A stretch of 64,000 nucleotides of DNA. Origin: Candidatus Uabimicrobium amorphum. Its GTDB lineage: Bacteria > Planctomycetota > Uabimicrobiia > Uabimicrobiales > Uabimicrobiaceae. The notes beneath the pieces were generated by a model, which was not told the DNA's origin, made no database searches, and saw only the letters and a program-made list of their open reading frames with translations. The stretch covers positions 6,648,501 to 6,712,500 of the forward strand of contig NZ_AP019860.1 of the NCBI RefSeq assembly GCF_009002475.1, given 5' to 3'. Made by a program: the position numbers and the translations under genes. Shown in pieces: positions 60,773 to 64,000 of this stretch. The stretch's first letter is position 1. Every line of letters starts with the position of its first letter.

Positions 60773-62991
60773 TTTTTTTCTTTCTGCTGTAATCGTTTTT
60801 GGGCTTCTTTGATAAAGGGAGATATCTCAGAAGACTTCGCACCGAGTTTTATCGATTCTTCCCACGAACGAATGGCCAATAAATACTTTTGCTGTTGGAA
60901 ATAACACGAGCCAAGCCGCGCATGAGCATAGAGCATTTTCGGATTCATTTTTATTGCCAATTCATAATTTTGTAATGCTTTTTTGTAGTGTTTTGTCGCC
61001 ATGTACATATCCGCCAATTGTATATATGGATGCGGATTTTGTGGTCGAATAGCTTTTGCGTTTGCAAAGTCTTTTTCGGCTTGCAAATACTTCTCTTGCG
61101 CCAAATACAAATTACCTCTGTTCATATATGCGAAAAAAAATTGTGGTTTTCGCGATAGCGCCGTGGCAAAATCTTGCTCTGCTAAAGCGTATTTTTGTTG
61201 TGCAGCGCGAACAGAGCCCCTTTCGACATAAGCGTCCGCATAGTTTTTGTCTATCTCGATTGCTTGCGTATAATGTTGTTCAGCTACGGAGAATTTGTCT
61301 TGAATTCTATACAGTCGCGCTTTTAAAAAATAGCCTTCTGCGCTGCGCGGTGCATGATAAAGATAGCGATTGATGTCCTTGTTGGCACGTGTATATTTTT
61401 TCTGTATGAGATACGCCTTGGCACGGTTGAGATAAACGTCGACGTTTTGCGAATCTATTTTGATGGCTGTCGTATAGTCTTTAGTTGCTAAATCGAACTT
61501 CTGGATTTTTACATAAAGATTGGCGCGATTTTTATAAGCGTCACTATATTTGGGGTTGACGAGGATTGCTTTGTTAAAATCTTGCAAGGCCAAACGGTAC
61601 TTTTGCAATTGCGCGTATGCGCAACCACGATTTGTGTAGGCCATGGCATTATTTTTGTCGATCATTAGGAGTGTGTTTAAATCACGCAGTGATTCGGTAA
61701 AACGTTGTTGCTGTGCGTACATGAGACTTCTATTTATGTAGGCAGGAGAGTACTGAGGGTTTATGTTGAGTGCTTCGTTGAATTTTTTCTCGGCAAGAGT
61801 AAACTCTTTTCTGCGGAAATAAATAATGGCCAAATTGCAGTGCGCAACGAAATGTTGCGGTTCAAGTTGTAAAACTTTTTCAAAATCGCGTTGCGCCAAA
61901 TCATTTTTGTGCATTTCCAGGTAAGCAAAACCTCGATGGGAGTATGCTGAGACGAATGTATTGTCTATGGTGAGAATCTTATTGGCCTCGATGATGACTT
62001 CCTCGTGTTGGTCTGCACCAATGAAATATACAATTTTGTTCATGGATTTGGTAATGCGATCTTCATTACCATCTGCCTGACGTTTGTCAATGTTATACAT
62101 AACGAGAAAAATGGCGAGCACTAGTGCAATGTACTTGAAAAAGCGTAGTGCACTGGTCGGTGGAGTTCCGTTTTTTAGGCAATGGAGAAATTTTTGAGCG
62201 GATGACAAACGCAAATAACTTTTTTTATACAGCGCTTTCTCAAGAATCGGAGATATTTTTTCGATGTGTTCATTGTGTCGCGGATAAACTCGTGCCAAAG
62301 GGGGTAGCTTTTCTTCAATAATGCGCGTCGCCGTTGCAACGTAGTTACCGGAATAAAAAGGTGAAGAGGCTTGCCAAAGAAAAAATTGATAAAATATCGT
62401 TGCCAGACTAAATACATCGGTATTGTGTGATAGTTTTCCATTGACTTGTTCGGGGCTCATATAGGGAATTGTCCCCACGACTTCTCCTGTTTTTGTAAGC
62501 GCTTGGGATGTGGCGTTGATTTGTCTGCAAATGCCAAGGTCAAGGATTTTCGGAGTATAGTTTGGTAGAGTAAGAATGATATTTTCTGGTTTTAAATCAC
62601 GATGTACAACACCATGACGATTGATTTCTGCGACACCAGCGCATATTTGAATGGCAATGGCAAGCTGTTCTTCCACACTTAAAGAAAAAGGTTTTTCGAC
62701 AATGAGTTTTTTTAGTGTCGGGCCTTCGTAGTATTCCACAACAATACAGTAGTTATTTTTTACAATAAAAAAGTCGAGCGCTTTTGCGACGTTTTTGTGC
62801 TGTATTTGTTGCATGTACTGGTATTCCCTATGAAGACGCTGTATACTTTTTTCATCGTCCTCGATATAGCACTGTTTTATCGCAACTAAGGTGTTTTTTT
62901 TGACATCCATTGCTAGATGCACGTTACCCGAAGCACCTTTGCCAATAACTTTTTGTATTTTATATCGCTGATTGACTAGAGTTTCTGCCAT
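60769..62991 (-). CDS. Transmembrane Ser/Thr protein kinase with 11 TPR repeats
   Basis: The N-terminal 275 residues are a Hanks-type kinase: glycine loop IGKGASGNVHLAM, the Lys in LVAIKQC, the catalytic loop HRDLKPENI, a DLG in place of DFG, and the MSPEQ activation-segment end. One membrane span (FFKYIALVLAIFLVMY) near residue 295 is followed by 11 tandem TPRs of 34 residues, each with the AYxNRGxxY type consensus, which would lie in the periplasm. All catalytic residues are present. PknB-like receptors with TPR sensors are common in planctomycetes. A secreted protein is encoded three bases upstream and an RmlD-like reductase overlaps its end, so the three form an operon. Confidence 0.92.
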   Translation of the reverse strand: MAETLVNQRYKIQKVIGKGASGNVHLAMDVKKNTLVAIKQCYIEDDEKSIQRLHREYQYMQQIQHKNVAKALDFFIVKNNYCIVVEYYEGPTLKKLIVEKPFSLSVEEQLAIAIQICAGVAEINRHGVVHRDLKPENIILTLPNYTPKILDLGICRQINATSQALTKTGEVVGTIPYMSPEQVNGKLSHNTDVFSLATIFYQFFLWQASSPFYSGNYVATATRIIEEKLPPLARVYPRHNEHIEKISPILEKALYKKSYLRLSSAQKFLHCLKNGTPPTSALRFFKYIALVLAIFLVMYNIDKRQADGNEDRITKSMNKIVYFIGADQHEEVIIEANKILTIDNTFVSAYSHRGFAYLEMHKNDLAQRDFEKVLQLEPQHFVAHCNLAIIYFRRKEFTLAEKKFNEALNINPQYSPAYINRSLMYAQQQRFTESLRDLNTLLMIDKNNAMAYTNRGCAYAQLQKYRLALQDFNKAILVNPKYSDAYKNRANLYVKIQKFDLATKDYTTAIKIDSQNVDVYLNRAKAYLIQKKYTRANKDINRYLYHAPRSAEGYFLKARLYRIQDKFSVAEQHYTQAIEIDKNYADAYVERGSVRAAQQKYALAEQDFATALSRKPQFFFAYMNRGNLYLAQEKYLQAEKDFANAKAIRPQNPHPYIQLADMYMATKHYKKALQNYELAIKMNPKMLYAHARLGSCYFQQQKYLLAIRSWEESIKLGAKSSEISPFIKEAQKRLQQKEKK

Positions 62992-62993
62992 GA

Positions 62994-63698
62994 CTACTTT
63001 TCTTTTTTTAACTTTGATTTCGATTTGCTATCTGCAACCGCTTTGGGCTTCACAATCGAAAGCAGGTTTTTTTCTTCGTCAAATACTTCCAAGCGCGAAA
63101 TCGTAAATTCGACAGCGGATATTTTTCCACTGCGAAATCCGTTCAGTGTAGCATATATATCTATTTGCACATTGCGATTCATCGGTTGTTCGTATTTGCG
63201 GCTATCATAGAGTTGTTTTGCTGTTTCCAAAGGAACAAAAAAAGAACGAAATTTCTTTGTATTGGTGAATACAATTGCGGGAATTTTTAGAGAATTGGTG
63301 CTGCGGTATAGTAAGATCGGAGCACTCAGTTTTTGTTCACCACCCACCGCAATAATGTTTTGTATTCGGAAACGCTGTTTTTTAAAATTGTACTCGCCAA
63401 AGTTACCTGTCAAAGTAATTTTGTAGTTTGTTTTTTTCCAATTGCCAATGGACTTTTGCAATTTAGAAATAAATTTTTGACGTTTTTTCTCATAGATTTT
63501 TTTTGCGGCATATCGATAACGCAAATATTGTTTGTTTGACAAAAATTCAAATAGTTCGTCTTGAATTTTTGCCACATCCCTCTTCTGTAGAGATAGAAAT
63601 GCCACGGTAAATTTTCTTTTCGTTAAATCTTCTTCACTATACAAAAAGGTCAGCATGGTGAGAACGACGACACTTTTCACCCATAAACATTTCCGCAT
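62994..63698 (-). CDS. Secreted protein of unknown function upstream of the TPR kinase
   Basis: The ATG at 63698 lies five bases after GGAGG and gives a signal peptide (MRKCLWVKSVVVLTMLTFLYSEE); an earlier in-frame ATG overlaps the ribosome site itself. The mature part, about 210 residues, is Lys/Arg-rich with a helical start and a long beta-rich section (ITLTGNFGEYNFKKQRFRIQ, then PAIVFTNTKKFRSFFVPLE). It ends in a Lys-rich tail (SKSKSKLKKEK). It might be a ligand or partner of the periplasmic TPR domain encoded next to it. I recognise no family. Confidence 0.7.
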   Translation of the reverse strand: MRKCLWVKSVVVLTMLTFLYSEEDLTKRKFTVAFLSLQKRDVAKIQDELFEFLSNKQYLRYRYAAKKIYEKKRQKFISKLQKSIGNWKKTNYKITLTGNFGEYNFKKQRFRIQNIIAVGGEQKLSAPILLYRSTNSLKIPAIVFTNTKKFRSFFVPLETAKQLYDSRKYEQPMNRNVQIDIYATLNGFRSGKISAVEFTISRLEVFDEEKNLLSIVKPKAVADSKSKSKLKKEK

Positions 63699-63713
63699 TG
63701 CTACCTCCATTTA

Positions 63714-64000
63714 TTAAACCCGTGCAAAAAAGTCGATAAAATCTTTGGAGTTTTTTAATTTTTCTTCCAATTCAATCACGAGCTGTTCCTGGTTTTCTTC
63801 CTCTTCATTGAGTAAATTTTCAATACGCTCTAGTTCCTTCTCATAATACTTCAATTCTTGATGTACGGTTTGTTGAATAGAGCTGACAATCGAATCAAAG
63901 AATACGGAAATTTCGTTGAGCATATCTTCTTTTACTTTGTTTTTACTATCGTTAATTGCTTTGCGTAGGCCGCGAAGAATTCTTTTACGCGCTGTGGCTC
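63714..64000 (-). CDS. C-terminal end of a coiled-coil protein (cut by window edge)
   Basis: On the minus strand the frame is open from the window edge to a stop at 63714-63716, so an internal ATG at 63923 is probably not the start. The visible 95 residues begin ATARKRILRGLRKAIND and continue as an amphipathic, Glu/Lys-rich coil (YYEKELERIENLLNEEEENQ), ending DFIDFFARV. No domain can be named from this part. It is 15 bases upstream of the secreted-protein gene and probably in the same operon as the kinase. Confidence 0.65.
   Translation of the reverse strand, partial: ATARKRILRGLRKAINDSKNKVKEDMLNEISVFFDSIVSSIQQTVHQELKYYEKELERIENLLNEEEENQEQLVIELEEKLKNSKDFIDFFARV

Overview
This window reads as chromosomal DNA of an AT-rich (roughly 40% GC by eye) Gram-negative-type bacterium with large, secretion-rich gene content. 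A Ser/Thr kinase fused to TPRs, a formylglycine-generating-enzyme (sulfatase-modifying) domain protein, a HEAT-repeat membrane protein, a tricorn-type protease, a GspG-like protein, an RND exporter and many signal peptides together suggest a deep-branching planctomycete-like lineage (for example a Uabimicrobium-type organism). That assignment is inference from gene content, not from a marker gene. No rRNA, intact tRNA, CRISPR array or complete insertion sequence was seen.

Layout. (1) 0-6.3 kb: FGE-sulfatase protein, secreted duplicated-domain protein, SRPBCC protein, a C39/gluzincin double peptidase, a zinc-ribbon protein and an archaemetzincin without a standard start codon. (2) 6.6-33.3 kb: a lipid/polyketide locus. 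A CDP-alcohol phosphatidyltransferase, a methyltransferase and a GTP-cyclohydrolase-II-like protein precede a 2.5k-residue megasynthase, KS-AT-DH-ER-KR-ACP fused to a PLP-dependent alpha-oxoamine synthase (AONS). This is followed by a CdsA-like cytidylyltransferase, a 3-ketodihydrosphingosine-reductase-like SDR and a sphingosine/diacylglycerol-kinase-family protein. Then come a cyclic-nucleotide-domain/HlyD fusion, an RND permease and a membrane acyltransferase, then an alkylglycerol-monooxygenase-like hydroxylase (opposite strand), a MupA/Atu3671-type monooxygenase, a GNAT-FAAL-ACP fusion and an acyl-CoA dehydrogenase. The simplest reading is a polyketide route to sphingoid-like lipids: the PKS builds a reduced chain, AONS releases it with an amino acid to give a 3-keto amine, the SDR reduces it, the kinase and CDP chemistry add a head group, and the RND system exports the product.

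(3) 33.5-47.7 kb: a secreted helical protein resembling alpha-pore-forming toxins, a GspG-like protein, then a metal-homeostasis island. The island holds a Cys-rich FeoB-like protein with a 59-aa neighbour, a secreted DNase-I-fold nuclease, a COG0523/CobW GTPase, a Fur-family regulator, a tricorn protease, a small protein and a TGS-less threonyl-tRNA synthetase. A shared palindrome, ATGCAA-N5-TTGCAT (close to the Nur box of actinobacterial Fur proteins), occurs before cobW, before fur and twice between the small gene and thrS, where two operator-promoter units are mirror images. Decayed fragments of a second feoB and a second COG0523 gene flank thrS.

(4) 47.7-64 kb: a 1415-aa membrane protein with a voltage-sensor-like S1-S4 bundle, a subtilase, a membrane protein with 16 exact 31-residue HEAT repeats, cysteinyl-tRNA synthetase, a secreted Arg/Phe/Asn-rich protein, an RmlD-like reductase overlapping a TPR kinase, a secreted protein and the C-terminal end of a coiled-coil protein cut by the window edge. 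Intergenic regions hold several small palindromic (MITE/REP-like) elements.
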